Position numbers and translations under genes: made by a program
Origin: Couchioplanes caeruleus
GTDB lineage: Bacteria > Actinomycetota > Actinomycetes > Mycobacteriales > Micromonosporaceae
Assembly (NCBI RefSeq): GCF_023499255.1
Contig: NZ_CP092183.1
Location: forward strand, 3,096,501-3,160,500
Length of the DNA stretch: 64,000 nt
Reading direction: 5' to 3'
In this document: positions 34,764-43,001 of the stretch, in pieces
Position numbering within the stretch: position 1 is the first letter of the stretch
Layout of the letters: every line of letters begins with the position of its first letter
Notes under the pieces: model-generated
What the model was told of the DNA's origin: nothing
What the model saw: only the letters and a program-made list of their open reading frames with translations
The model's database searches: none

Positions 34764-36587
34764 ATGCCGCACGCCACCATCCCGCCGGCCGTGTGCATCC
34801 CGGTCGACTGGCTCACCGAGACCCTCGGCGCCCAGCGGCTCGAGCAGATCGGGTATCACTTCGCCGACCTTGAGGCCACCGTCGGGCACGACCTGACCAA
34901 CTGGGAATACCGGCTCGCGAGTCTCCTGCAGGAGATCGAGCTGACACCGAAGATGCGCGACCAGCTCGACACCCACGTCAAAGACGTTCCCGGACCCTGG
35001 GCCGTCCGGTCGTCCAGCACCGTCGAGGACGGCGACCGGCAGAGCCACGCCGGGTTGTACGACTCGTACCTGCACCTCAACACTCTCGACGACGTGTACG
35101 CAGCAATCGTCGCGTGCTGGCGGTCCTTCTACAGCCTCGGCGCGGTCCTGGGCCGGCTTCGTGCCGGGGACACCAGCCCACAGCCACGGATGGCTGTCAT
35201 CGTGCAGTCCATGGTCCCGGCCCGCCTCGCCGGCGTGGCGTTCAGCCAGCAGGATCACGTCATCATCGAAGCGGTCACCGGCACCGGCGACACCCTGGTC
35301 AGCGGCGAAGCCGACGTCGTCAGCACCCACCACACGGTCGGCCAGTACGACACGCAGCCATATGGCGACGTCACCCGGCTTGCCGTGTCCCTGGCCGGAG
35401 TATTCGGCCACAGCGTCGACATTGAGTGGGCCTGGGACGGCGCTCTGGTCCACCTCGTTCAGGTCCGGCCTGTCACCGCGGGCCTGACGCGAGCGCACCC
35501 CCGGCTTCCACTGTTCGCCTGGGACTCGCTCTACCTGCGCGACGGCTCGGCCTCCGACGTCGCCCTCGGCGCATGCGCGAGCATCGTGCACGCGGTCACC
35601 GCCAAGCGGTCGGCGATGTACCGGCTCGCGATGCGCCACGGCATTCAAATTAGCGACGGATGGATCATCACCGTCAACGGTCTCGGCCTGCAAAACCCCA
35701 CGTTGCACCCGGTGTGGTGGACCGCCCTCGACGGTGAAGTCGTTGTCGACCTTGGCACCTCAGCACGGCAGAACATCATCCCCGCCGCCGACCTCACAAC
35801 ATTCCTCACCCAGGCCTGCGGCACCCGGGCCGACCCCCACCGGCCGCACACCGTCATCGTGCGCCGCTTCGTACGTGGCAGCGCAGGAGCTGTCACCCGC
35901 GCCCTGCCCGACGGCGGCACCATCATGGAGCACTCGTCCAGCGGACTGCTGGCCATCAACCGCGGCCTCGACACCACCAGCGAACTCCTCCTACCCCCGC
36001 CCGCCGACCCCTCAGCGTGGTCCGCAATCGACCAGTTGCCTGGCTGGCCGACCCTTGCGTTGCGGCACGTTGCCGAGTTCACCCACACCGTCACCGCCAT
36101 CCATCCGCAAGCCCACCTGGAGTGGGTTATTGAGGCGGGAACCCTCTACTTCGTCGACTACTCGATCCCGAAGCACCAGTCGCCGCCCACCCGCGGCCAA
36201 GACGCGACCGTCATCAGTTCCGGGTCCGCCCAGGGACCCCTGCTGCGGGTCGACAGCGAGCACCTCACCGAGCTCAGCGTCGCGCCGATCGTGAACATCG
36301 GCTCCCAAGCACCCGTGCCGACCAGCCGGCATCTCGTCGAGCTGATGGACACGATCGCTGCGATGCCCCAACGCCCGATCATCTACGCCAACCGGCCGTA
36401 CGCGATCCTGTCTCTGCTGATCGGCAAGGTGGCCGGCTTCGTGTTCGACGGCGGCTCGACCCTCTGCCATCTGGCCATCCTCTTACGTGAAGCCCGCATT
36501 CCCGCGGCTATAGCAAACCAGCCCATACCGGATGCGGCGACGGCGATGGCCATCGACGACGGCTACGTCAGCTCCACCCAACCGTGA
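34764..36587 (+). CDS. Remaining 3' ORF of the PEP-synthase-like gene (607 aa)
   Basis: This is the part of the interrupted gene downstream of the IS that still has a start codon (ATG 34764, no good RBS). It retains the ATP-binding segment WAVRSSSTVEDGDRQSH (79-95) and the phosphohistidine mobile domain ending in GGSTLCHLAILLREARIP (His569). Family members (PEP synthase, rifampin phosphotransferase and relatives) transfer a phosphoryl group through this His. Expression would need an IS-borne promoter or read-through. The loss of about 29 N-terminal residues could spoil folding of the ATP-grasp domain. Confidence 0.75.
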   Translation: MPHATIPPAVCIPVDWLTETLGAQRLEQIGYHFADLEATVGHDLTNWEYRLASLLQEIELTPKMRDQLDTHVKDVPGPWAVRSSSTVEDGDRQSHAGLYDSYLHLNTLDDVYAAIVACWRSFYSLGAVLGRLRAGDTSPQPRMAVIVQSMVPARLAGVAFSQQDHVIIEAVTGTGDTLVSGEADVVSTHHTVGQYDTQPYGDVTRLAVSLAGVFGHSVDIEWAWDGALVHLVQVRPVTAGLTRAHPRLPLFAWDSLYLRDGSASDVALGACASIVHAVTAKRSAMYRLAMRHGIQISDGWIITVNGLGLQNPTLHPVWWTALDGEVVVDLGTSARQNIIPAADLTTFLTQACGTRADPHRPHTVIVRRFVRGSAGAVTRALPDGGTIMEHSSSGLLAINRGLDTTSELLLPPPADPSAWSAIDQLPGWPTLALRHVAEFTHTVTAIHPQAHLEWVIEAGTLYFVDYSIPKHQSPPTRGQDATVISSGSAQGPLLRVDSEHLTELSVAPIVNIGSQAPVPTSRHLVELMDTIAAMPQRPIIYANRPYAILSLLIGKVAGFVFDGGSTLCHLAILLREARIPAAIANQPIPDAATAMAIDDGYVSSTQP

Positions 36588-36683
36588 ACGACGGGCGCAA
36601 GCACGACGTGTTGCACCCCGGTCGCTTAAGGTAGACGGACGCGTCGCAGCCTGTACCGTCCGGGCCAGCGCAACGGAGGGGCC

Positions 36684-38279
36684 ATGGCAGACTCGCGCTA
36701 CACGCCGAACGAACCCTTCCGAAGTGCTCGAATCCGGCTGTTCGGCACCCGTGAAGCTCTGGCAGACGCGGTAAATGCGCACCTGCCGCCGGCATTCATG
36801 GTCTCGGCCAACGACATCGGCAAAATCGAGCGTGGCGTGGTCACCTTTCCACGCTCGCCGCGGCGAGCGGCATTTCGACGGGTCATGGGCGTTGAAACGG
36901 ATCATGCGATCGGCTTCCGCAGCAGCCGCGGCATGCCGGACCTGGCGAGCGACGCGACTACGAACAGCGGACCTCGGGGGGTCACCGTTGCGGTCTCCGG
37001 AGGCAGCAATGACCAGCGAGAAGCAGTTGACCACGGTGGAACTACAACCCCTTGGCACCCCGCCGCTGTGGAGCCCACCCGAGCTTTCCGGACTCCAGCA
37101 GAACTGACACCCCGCTGGGCTGGCGGGCCGCACCACCCTTTCAAGGATGCCGGTCCTGCCGAGAGCTATCTGGTCACGCCGCCGGGCCGGGCACTGCCGG
37201 GATCGGCCATCCCGGTGCAGCTACATCCCGCGGTCCTCGGAGATCAGGTGATGGCGCGGGTGCCCGAAGGCTACGCGGAAGATCCATTCATCCGGCGGCC
37301 CGGCCGGGGATTGGTCGTCGGTCAGCTGAGTGAGCCCGACGGCGGGACCTTCGTCCTGGACAGCCGGCACGCGCGGCGCCGACTCCGGGGAGTTCCTGCC
37401 GACGCCCGTCTGCTGATCCCGCTGGCGTATCGACTCGACGATCTCACCTTTGCCCTACTGTGGGCGGTCTCGAACTTCGACGAGGCGTTGCTGGCCGACG
37501 ACGCGGTGATCGCCTCGAGCGCGCAAGAGACCGCCGCGTTCGCCCAGATGAACAGGTCTGCCGTCAGCCGTGACATGGCGGTCGATGCCAGTCCCGCCAG
37601 CCGTATGTGGCTGGGATCGATGTTCTGCGCCGACCACATCCGCCGGCACATGCCAGACCTCACGGACGCACCAGTGTTCTGGACGCGCGAGCAGCGCGGC
37701 GAGGAAGCCGCCAGCTGGCTGCTGTTCACCCACAAGAACGAATACCTCCGGAGCACCTCGGCCGGTGCAGGTTCGGGCGAGCGCCTCGTGCGGGCATTCT
37801 GCATACCGCGCGAGGCGGTGGCGAAGTCCCCAGTCGGGGAGCGGGCGCTGCTGCTGCTCGCGGTCGCGCTGATGGAGTCCTACGGCATACACACCGCGGC
37901 TACCGACGCACCTGAGTTGTCCGCCACACCCGGATTCGCCTACGACCAATGTCGCCGTGCCATCACCGCGACCTGGCTGGGCGCCGACGGGATCTGGTAC
38001 GTCGACGTCGCCGATGACCGGACCACGCTGCGCGGCTATGGCGACGCTGCAGGACATGCGATCCACCATTCGGTATCCGCTGGCACCACGCCGCCCCGGC
38101 GCCTGCACGCCTTGGCCGACTACCTCGGATTGGACTGGAGCTGGCTGGTCACCCGCTGCGCCGAACTCTCCGACTGGGGCAGCGAGGGCATCGCCCAACC
38201 GCGCAGCCGGCTGCTGTCGCTGGCCGGTTTCGACCGCGCCTGCCAGTTCCTCGCCGAAGCCATCCAGACGGACGGCTAG
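36684..38279 (+). CDS. HTH-module regulator with unassigned C-terminal domain (531 aa)
   Basis: Residues 8-78 are nearly position-for-position the same HTH module as the 501-aa regulator (RLFGTREALADAVNAHLPPA, IGKIERGVVTFPRSPRRA). The linker runs to about 200; the C-terminal 330 residues differ completely and I cannot assign them, though they contain a long ordered stretch (LLIPLAYRLDDLTFALLWAV, SYGIHTAATDAPELSATPG). ATG 36684 has GGAGGGG upstream. The next gene, an asparaginase, begins 41 bp after its stop, so it may sense or control amide metabolism (inference). Confidence 0.75.
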   Translation: MADSRYTPNEPFRSARIRLFGTREALADAVNAHLPPAFMVSANDIGKIERGVVTFPRSPRRAAFRRVMGVETDHAIGFRSSRGMPDLASDATTNSGPRGVTVAVSGGSNDQREAVDHGGTTTPWHPAAVEPTRAFRTPAELTPRWAGGPHHPFKDAGPAESYLVTPPGRALPGSAIPVQLHPAVLGDQVMARVPEGYAEDPFIRRPGRGLVVGQLSEPDGGTFVLDSRHARRRLRGVPADARLLIPLAYRLDDLTFALLWAVSNFDEALLADDAVIASSAQETAAFAQMNRSAVSRDMAVDASPASRMWLGSMFCADHIRRHMPDLTDAPVFWTREQRGEEAASWLLFTHKNEYLRSTSAGAGSGERLVRAFCIPREAVAKSPVGERALLLLAVALMESYGIHTAATDAPELSATPGFAYDQCRRAITATWLGADGIWYVDVADDRTTLRGYGDAAGHAIHHSVSAGTTPPRRLHALADYLGLDWSWLVTRCAELSDWGSEGIAQPRSRLLSLAGFDRACQFLAEAIQTDG

Positions 38280-38320
38280 GCTCGTCACGTCCGCCAACCG
38301 CGTCAGAAGGGCCGCTCACC

Positions 38321-39397
38321 TTGGCAGCTACAACGAGTGCGGCCGCCACGCCCCGAGTCCTCGTGGTCGGCCTGGGCGGCACTATCGCGATGACCTCCAC
38401 CACGACAGGCGGCGTCGCCCCCACCCTGTCTGCCCAGCAGCTCCTCGATGCCGTTCCCGGCCTGGCCGACACCGGAATCGACGTCGACGCCCTGACGTTC
38501 CGGACTCGCCCGGGGGCCTCACTGAGCATCGAGGACCTCATCGAGCTGACGGCGGTCATCGGCAAGGAACTCAACGCGGGCGCTGCCGGTGTGGTGGTCA
38601 CCCAAGGCACGGACACCATCGAAGAAACTGCCTACGTACTCGACCTGCTCCACCCCGGCCCGCAGCCGGTTGTGGTGACCGGAGCCATGCGCAACCCCAC
38701 GCAGGCCGGTGCCGATGGTCCCGCGAACCTGCTCGCCGCAGTCCTCGTCGCGGCGAGCCCCGCCGCTCGAGATCTGGGGTGCCTGGTCGTTCTGTCCGAT
38801 GAGATCCACGCGGCCCGCCGAGTCCGTAAGACCCACTCCACCAACACCGCAACGTTCGCCTCCCCGAACGGAGGCCCGCTCGGTTACATGGCCGAAAACC
38901 AACCCCATTTCGTCAGCCGACTCAGCAGCCGGAACATCCTCCCCGTGCCGCGCTCGCCGATCGCAGCGCCATCGGTGGCCCTTCACACCGCCACGCTCGG
39001 GGATAACGGCAACACTCTCGAAGCGCTGACGAACAACGTCGACGGTCTGGTCATCGCCGGCTTCGGCGTCGGCCACGTCCCCGAGAGCTGGCTTCCGGTG
39101 CTCACCGACGCCGCCGCCCGGATACCGGTCGTACTCGCATCACGAACCGGTGCCGGCCCCACCCTGGCCGGAACCTACGGCTTCGCCGGTTCCGAACGTG
39201 ATCTGCTCAGCCGCGGCCTGATCGGCTGCGGCATGCTGCACCCCTACAAGGCCCGCATCCTGCTGCATCTGTCTCTTGCGGCCGGCGCCGACCGCAACGA
39301 CATCGCAGCGGCATTCGCGGCCGCCGGTGACATGGCGGACACCGCCTGGCCGTGGCCGCAGGCATCCCGCGCTGCCCAGGGCGGACAGGAGCGATAG
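38321..39397 (+). CDS. L-asparaginase (358 aa)
   Basis: Hydrolyses L-asparagine to aspartate and ammonia. Both catalytic threonine motifs are present: GGTIA (Thr21) and TQGTDTIEETAY (94-105), followed by VVTGAMRNPTQAGADGP and the Lys-containing RVRKTHSTNTATF. No signal peptide, so probably cytoplasmic. Length is typical of bacterial type I/II enzymes. TTG 38321 is the start with AGAAGG ten bases upstream. It shares a transcript with the DUF296 gene two bases downstream. Confidence 0.92.
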   Translation: MAATTSAAATPRVLVVGLGGTIAMTSTTTGGVAPTLSAQQLLDAVPGLADTGIDVDALTFRTRPGASLSIEDLIELTAVIGKELNAGAAGVVVTQGTDTIEETAYVLDLLHPGPQPVVVTGAMRNPTQAGADGPANLLAAVLVAASPAARDLGCLVVLSDEIHAARRVRKTHSTNTATFASPNGGPLGYMAENQPHFVSRLSSRNILPVPRSPIAAPSVALHTATLGDNGNTLEALTNNVDGLVIAGFGVGHVPESWLPVLTDAAARIPVVLASRTGAGPTLAGTYGFAGSERDLLSRGLIGCGMLHPYKARILLHLSLAAGADRNDIAAAFAAAGDMADTAWPWPQASRAAQGGQER

Positions 39398-39399
39398 GA

Positions 39400-39864
39400 A
39401 TGCGGAGTCGAGAAACCCGGGCGGGCCGGACTGTCGTTGTCGTGTTCGAGCACGGCGACGACTTCTTCACGTCTTTGCGGCAGGCGTGCCACGACAACGG
39501 CATCCGCTCCGGCTACATCCCGATCTTCATAGCCGGGTTCGCTGCCGTCGAGCTCGTCGGCACGTGCGAACATGTCGAGAACCCGCAGGCACCCGTCTGG
39601 ACGAAGGTCCAGCTGAAGAACGTCGAAGCACTCGGCGGCGGCACGATCGCCTGGGACGACGCCGTGGGTGACATCGCGCCGCATCTTCACGTCGCCGTCG
39701 GACTGAAAGAGCTCAGCGCGACCGGATACACCAGCCACCTGCTCGGCGCAAAGGTGCAGTTTCTTACCGAGTTGATCATTGTGGAGGTGGTGGATCCCGT
39801 TCTTCACCGTCAGAAGGCGCCGGAACTGTTCGACGTGCCTCTACTGCGGTTCGGCACAGACTAG
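39400..39864 (+). CDS. PPC/DUF296 domain protein (154 aa)
   Basis: Fits the PPC (plant and prokaryote conserved, DUF296) fold, a small trimeric beta protein: FEHGDDFFTSLRQACHDNGI (16-35), IAGFAAVELVG, then HLHVAVGLKELSATGYTSHL and the closing ELIIVEVVD. The bacterial members have no settled function; in plants the domain sits in AT-hook DNA-binding proteins. ATG 39400, two bases after the asparaginase stop, has GGAG and AGGA upstream. It converges on the 2H phosphoesterase gene. Confidence 0.82.
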   Translation: MRSRETRAGRTVVVVFEHGDDFFTSLRQACHDNGIRSGYIPIFIAGFAAVELVGTCEHVENPQAPVWTKVQLKNVEALGGGTIAWDDAVGDIAPHLHVAVGLKELSATGYTSHLLGAKVQFLTELIIVEVVDPVLHRQKAPELFDVPLLRFGTD

Positions 39865-39909
39865 GAAGCAGCACGTCCGGGGTGACGGGCCAGGTCGCGC
39901 CGGGCGAGG

Positions 39910-40566
39910 TTAGCCCCCGAGCGGGATCCGCGATATCGCTGTCCATCGGTAGGAATTGGTAAGTCTTCTTAGCAGGACCAGGGTAGCTTTCTCGACCGTA
40001 ACGGCAATCGGCCGCAGAGGTCCGAGTGCTTCCACTGCCTCGATCGTTTCAGTTGGCGATACCTCATCGGAATTGCAATAAGCGATCGCGATGTGGGCAT
40101 GAAACTCCGGCCCTCGGACCGGCGCTTCGGGAATGACGGACAATGTGGCTTCTCGTAGTTGGTCACGCAGTGTCCGGATGGACTCTTGTGGTTCCATCTC
40201 AAACCCGATAGCACCACGCGCTCCACTCATCGAAGAAATGCCGACTCGTATCGGTGGCAGCTTTTTGCATACTTCCCGAGCGGCGGCTACAGCTGCATGG
40301 AGAGTCTTTCGTGATCCGGTGTCCTCATACTCGACCCTGTCGAGTGTGACGTGTAGGTCTCGGAGCGAGACGTGGTCATAGTATGGAAATGGGATGGCTC
40401 GCTGGTATCTCCTAACGAGCGCGTGAATCTCGGGAGATTGTTCGAATGTTAGATACCAGTAAAAGGATGGTGGACCGATACGTCGGTTCCAATGGTTAAC
40501 AAGGTGGTCGAGTTCTCGGAAACGATCCCACGCTCTTGGAGCCACGGTATATTCTTCTCCAGTCAT
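39910..40566 (-). CDS. 2H phosphoesterase / 2'-5' RNA ligase-like protein (218 aa)
   Basis: Members cleave or ligate 2',3'-cyclic or 2',5' phosphodiester bonds in RNA or nucleotides. The first motif is LHVTLDRV with HVT at 72-74; the second is HAHIAIAY with HIA at 158-160, an Ala in place of the usual Ser/Thr, so activity may be altered. The length fits. ATG 40566 overlaps the stop of the upstream HTH/TPR regulator (ATGA), so the two are co-translated and probably functionally linked. Confidence 0.72.
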   Translation of the reverse strand: MTGEEYTVAPRAWDRFRELDHLVNHWNRRIGPPSFYWYLTFEQSPEIHALVRRYQRAIPFPYYDHVSLRDLHVTLDRVEYEDTGSRKTLHAAVAAAREVCKKLPPIRVGISSMSGARGAIGFEMEPQESIRTLRDQLREATLSVIPEAPVRGPEFHAHIAIAYCNSDEVSPTETIEAVEALGPLRPIAVTVEKATLVLLRRLTNSYRWTAISRIPLGG

Positions 40567-42296
40567 GCGCGCATGTTTGCGCTCGTGACGGCTTCGCGAA
40601 TGGCATCGATCTGGCGATTCCTGCCCCACCTCTGGGCAGCGCGCTCCAGGAAATCGCCGGCCCTCTGCCTAACCGAGACGAGAGGGCGGTCCTGCGAGAT
40701 GTTAAGAGCATCAATGATTAGGTCGGCCGCTCGATCTAGGTCCGGGTCGGTGGAGCAGATCAGGGCTGACGCTAAGTCAATGGTAACCAGCGACTGGCTC
40801 CACGGCGAATTCGACTTCTTGATGTCAGGCATGGCCAGGTCGATGAACTGCTGAACTCTGTCAGGCTGTCCAAGAGACACGTACGCGGTGGCGGCGTTAC
40901 TTGCTACCTGAGCCGCGCTGTAACAGTCGAAGGCAATGCTGGACGGTACGCCCTTGGGCACATCGTTCCTCGTCATTAAATCGTGTGCGCTCTCTACAGC
41001 CCTGTGCACCCCGCCTATGTCCCCAAGCTTACCCGCAGCTCGCGCCACGCCGTTGATGGCGAGTCGTATACTCTGCGGTCCAGTCCCAGCGAAGGCAAGC
41101 CCATCCGTTGCGAAGCGCAGGGCCTCTGGGTAGTCCTTGGCATAGTATTCGCAGAAACTTTGCACACCGCGGACCCACGCCTGAAGGTTCGGGTCCTCTG
41201 CGTATTCGGCCATCGTGAACGCTTCGAGGCAATAGGCGCGTGCCAGCGGGAAGTCGCCGCGTCCGACTGCGACGTACCCAAGGAGGCCAGCAGTTGCTGA
41301 TCCCAAACCGAATAGTTGTCGCTGATGAGCTGGGCGCCTGTATTCATCCAGCAAAGCGCCCGTCCATCGTCGCTGTTTTTGCAGTTGCCGCCACAGGCTG
41401 GCGTGATCGAGGGTTTCGTATTGAGTAACAAAAAAATTCAGGCTCGAGCCCAGGGCATTCAAGGTTGAAGGGCTAACACTCCGCCCGAGCCTGTCGACAC
41501 GCTGAAGAACATCAACGTAGTCTTCACTTTCAAAGTCGGTCGAGTGGACGATCGCCGCTATTCCCTCATCAGCCTCGGATACATTCAGTGCTGCTGTGAC
41601 CCGATATGCTGGCTGCCCGGCACCTGCGATCCTGCCGGGTTTCGGCCCATCGGTGGAATGATTCAGCTCCGGAGTCACAGGTCCGTCGGCCGCAAGAATG
41701 CGGCGGTCGACAAATCCTAGAGCCTCGTCTGATTCAGCCTGTAGGGCCTCGCGGAAGGCTGCCCTTCGCACTTCACGGGGATACCCGACGACGCCGCGTT
41801 CGATTTTGCCGACGTCGTTTGCCGTTAATATGTAGGCTGGGGGGAGACGGGTGTTGACGGCTTCCGCAAGCGCTTCACGTGTACCGAACAGGCGCACGCG
41901 CGCTTTCCGAAACCGCACATTGGGTTCAGGCTTCGCCGCATCCGCACTGCCATCGGCCTTCGACCGCAGAAGGTCTCGGTCCAGGGGAAGCTCCTGTGGG
42001 TAGAGACCTATGTCGGCGTCGGTGACGACGTTGAGGACGTGGCGTAGCGCGGCGCGGCGTATATCGGTAGTCCAGCGGCAATCTCCACGTTCCATGGCGC
42101 TGATCCAGCCCTGGTTGACGTCGAACCTGGCAATCTCTGCTCGATCAGGGTAGAGCCGGCGCATGGCGATGTTGACGGCGTCGGCCAGTTCCGTGTGGGT
42201 CATACAGTCGCCTGGCAGCGACGGGGAGGGGATGCGGCGACGAGCGTCGAACATCAGTGTGTTCGCCCTGGCCTCGATGTCGTCGCGGCGACCCAT
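40563..42296 (-). CDS. Regulator with tandem HTH modules and helical C-terminus (577 aa)
   Basis: Two related HTH modules lie in series. The first (about 32-100) reads ELADAVNIAMRR...WISAMERGDCRW...RRAALRHVL. The second (128-196) is the module shared with the 501- and 531-aa regulators (RLFGTREALAEAVNTRLPPA, VGKIERGVVGYPREVRRA). From about 240 the protein is a TPR-like helical array. ATG 42296 has GAGGAG eight bases upstream. It overlaps the 2H phosphoesterase start, so it likely controls or partners that enzyme. Codon use is less GC-biased than most neighbours. Confidence 0.8.
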   Translation of the reverse strand: MGRRDDIEARANTLMFDARRRIPSPSLPGDCMTHTELADAVNIAMRRLYPDRAEIARFDVNQGWISAMERGDCRWTTDIRRAALRHVLNVVTDADIGLYPQELPLDRDLLRSKADGSADAAKPEPNVRFRKARVRLFGTREALAEAVNTRLPPAYILTANDVGKIERGVVGYPREVRRAAFREALQAESDEALGFVDRRILAADGPVTPELNHSTDGPKPGRIAGAGQPAYRVTAALNVSEADEGIAAIVHSTDFESEDYVDVLQRVDRLGRSVSPSTLNALGSSLNFFVTQYETLDHASLWRQLQKQRRWTGALLDEYRRPAHQRQLFGLGSATAGLLGYVAVGRGDFPLARAYCLEAFTMAEYAEDPNLQAWVRGVQSFCEYYAKDYPEALRFATDGLAFAGTGPQSIRLAINGVARAAGKLGDIGGVHRAVESAHDLMTRNDVPKGVPSSIAFDCYSAAQVASNAATAYVSLGQPDRVQQFIDLAMPDIKKSNSPWSQSLVTIDLASALICSTDPDLDRAADLIIDALNISQDRPLVSVRQRAGDFLERAAQRWGRNRQIDAIREAVTSANMRA

Positions 42297-42997
42297 GCGA
42301 GCACTCCTCTCACCTGGTTGCTGCCGCACGGACTCGTTGTTGCGACGGAGCAGCGGTGACCCTGGGTGCCCAGTGTTTCATGCCGGCTGCTGCTTCGGCT
42401 TACCTCGCAGGCGAGAACGATCTTGATCTCTCGAAACGTGTAGTGCCAAGGGACCGATCATCGTCTGCGGGTCCTTGATCAGTTCTGGGCGCCGAACTGC
42501 CTGACGTCATGTCCCTTTGGGTGGGGCGGCGCTTCCCTTTTGTCGCCTGGCGGTGCGCGCCCGGTAGGTAAGACTGTCGGGTTCTGGGCCGCTCAGCCTG
42601 GCGTCGCAGCGGGGCGCAGGCGACTTGTACTCCTTGATGCGCGGGCTGCGGGCACCTGCGCGGCTGCCGCCTACAGAACATCGTGCTCGATCAATCCGAT
42701 GACCTGGGGTTTCCTGAGTAGCCGCTGGTCAGAGCGAGAACTCCCGTGTTGATTCCCCACCGATTCCCGCCAGTTCGGCGTTCCGGTCGCGTCGGCCATG
42801 CCTGATTGTGGAGGGAGCAGTAGCAGAGCATCGCGGTACGCGACAGCTGCAATGGGCCGGACCGATGCACTCGTCGCCCCGGTCGAAGCTGGCCGCCTCA
42901 GCAAAGGCCAGGAATGTGCCTACCTCGGAACGGGCCGATGGGCCAAAGGGGGCCATGCGGTTGTGGGACGGCGTTAGCGAAAGGAGACCCTTATGCG
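42297..42997. other. Long divergent intergenic region
   Basis: About 700 bp between the tandem-HTH gene (leftward) and the glycosylase operon (rightward). No frame inside looks coding. It carries copy 2 of the upstream element at 42751-42818. Promoters for both operons should lie here. Confidence 0.5.
42751..42818 (+). repeat. Upstream element, copy 2
   Basis: Matches 31817-31894 in order and spacing of the main blocks (GATTCCCC, TTCCCGCCAGTTCGGCGTTCC, TGATTGTGGA). It lies about 180 bp before the glycosylase start. The central palindrome is imperfect here. Confidence 0.45.
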
Positions 42998-43001
42998 TTG
43001 A
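42993..43001 (+). other. Two-codon minigene (ATG CGT TGA) with strong RBS
   Basis: AGGAG (42982-42986) lies six bases before ATG 42993, ideal spacing, yet that frame stops after one further codon. The glycosylase TTG at 42998 overlaps the TGA (TTGA). It may be a minigene controlling re-initiation at the TTG, or the mark of a small indel at the gene start. Confidence 0.5.

Larger units (their letters stand above)
33748..36587 (+). pseudogene. PEP-synthase-like gene interrupted by an IS element (reconstructed 636 aa)
   Basis: GTG 33748, with GAGG upstream, opens a frame that runs to 33791. Removing the IS and one TAA copy joins 33791 to 34721 in frame: codons ...GAA CCT AAG CCG CAA CTG ACC..., giving residues LTGQKFARL, the counterpart of the PEP-synthase GGK-x-x-N-L motif, then IPPAVCIP. 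The intact protein would have 636 residues: ATP-grasp-like domain with AVRSSSTVEDGDRQSHAG, an unassigned middle, and a phosphohistidine domain with GGSTLCHLAI (His598). The insertion therefore removes the natural start region. Confidence 0.85.

Noticed and set aside
34314..35708. 464-aa minus-strand ORF opposite the PEP-synthase-like gene
   Set aside because: Typical antisense shadow of GC-rich coding DNA; spans the IS boundary and has no motif.
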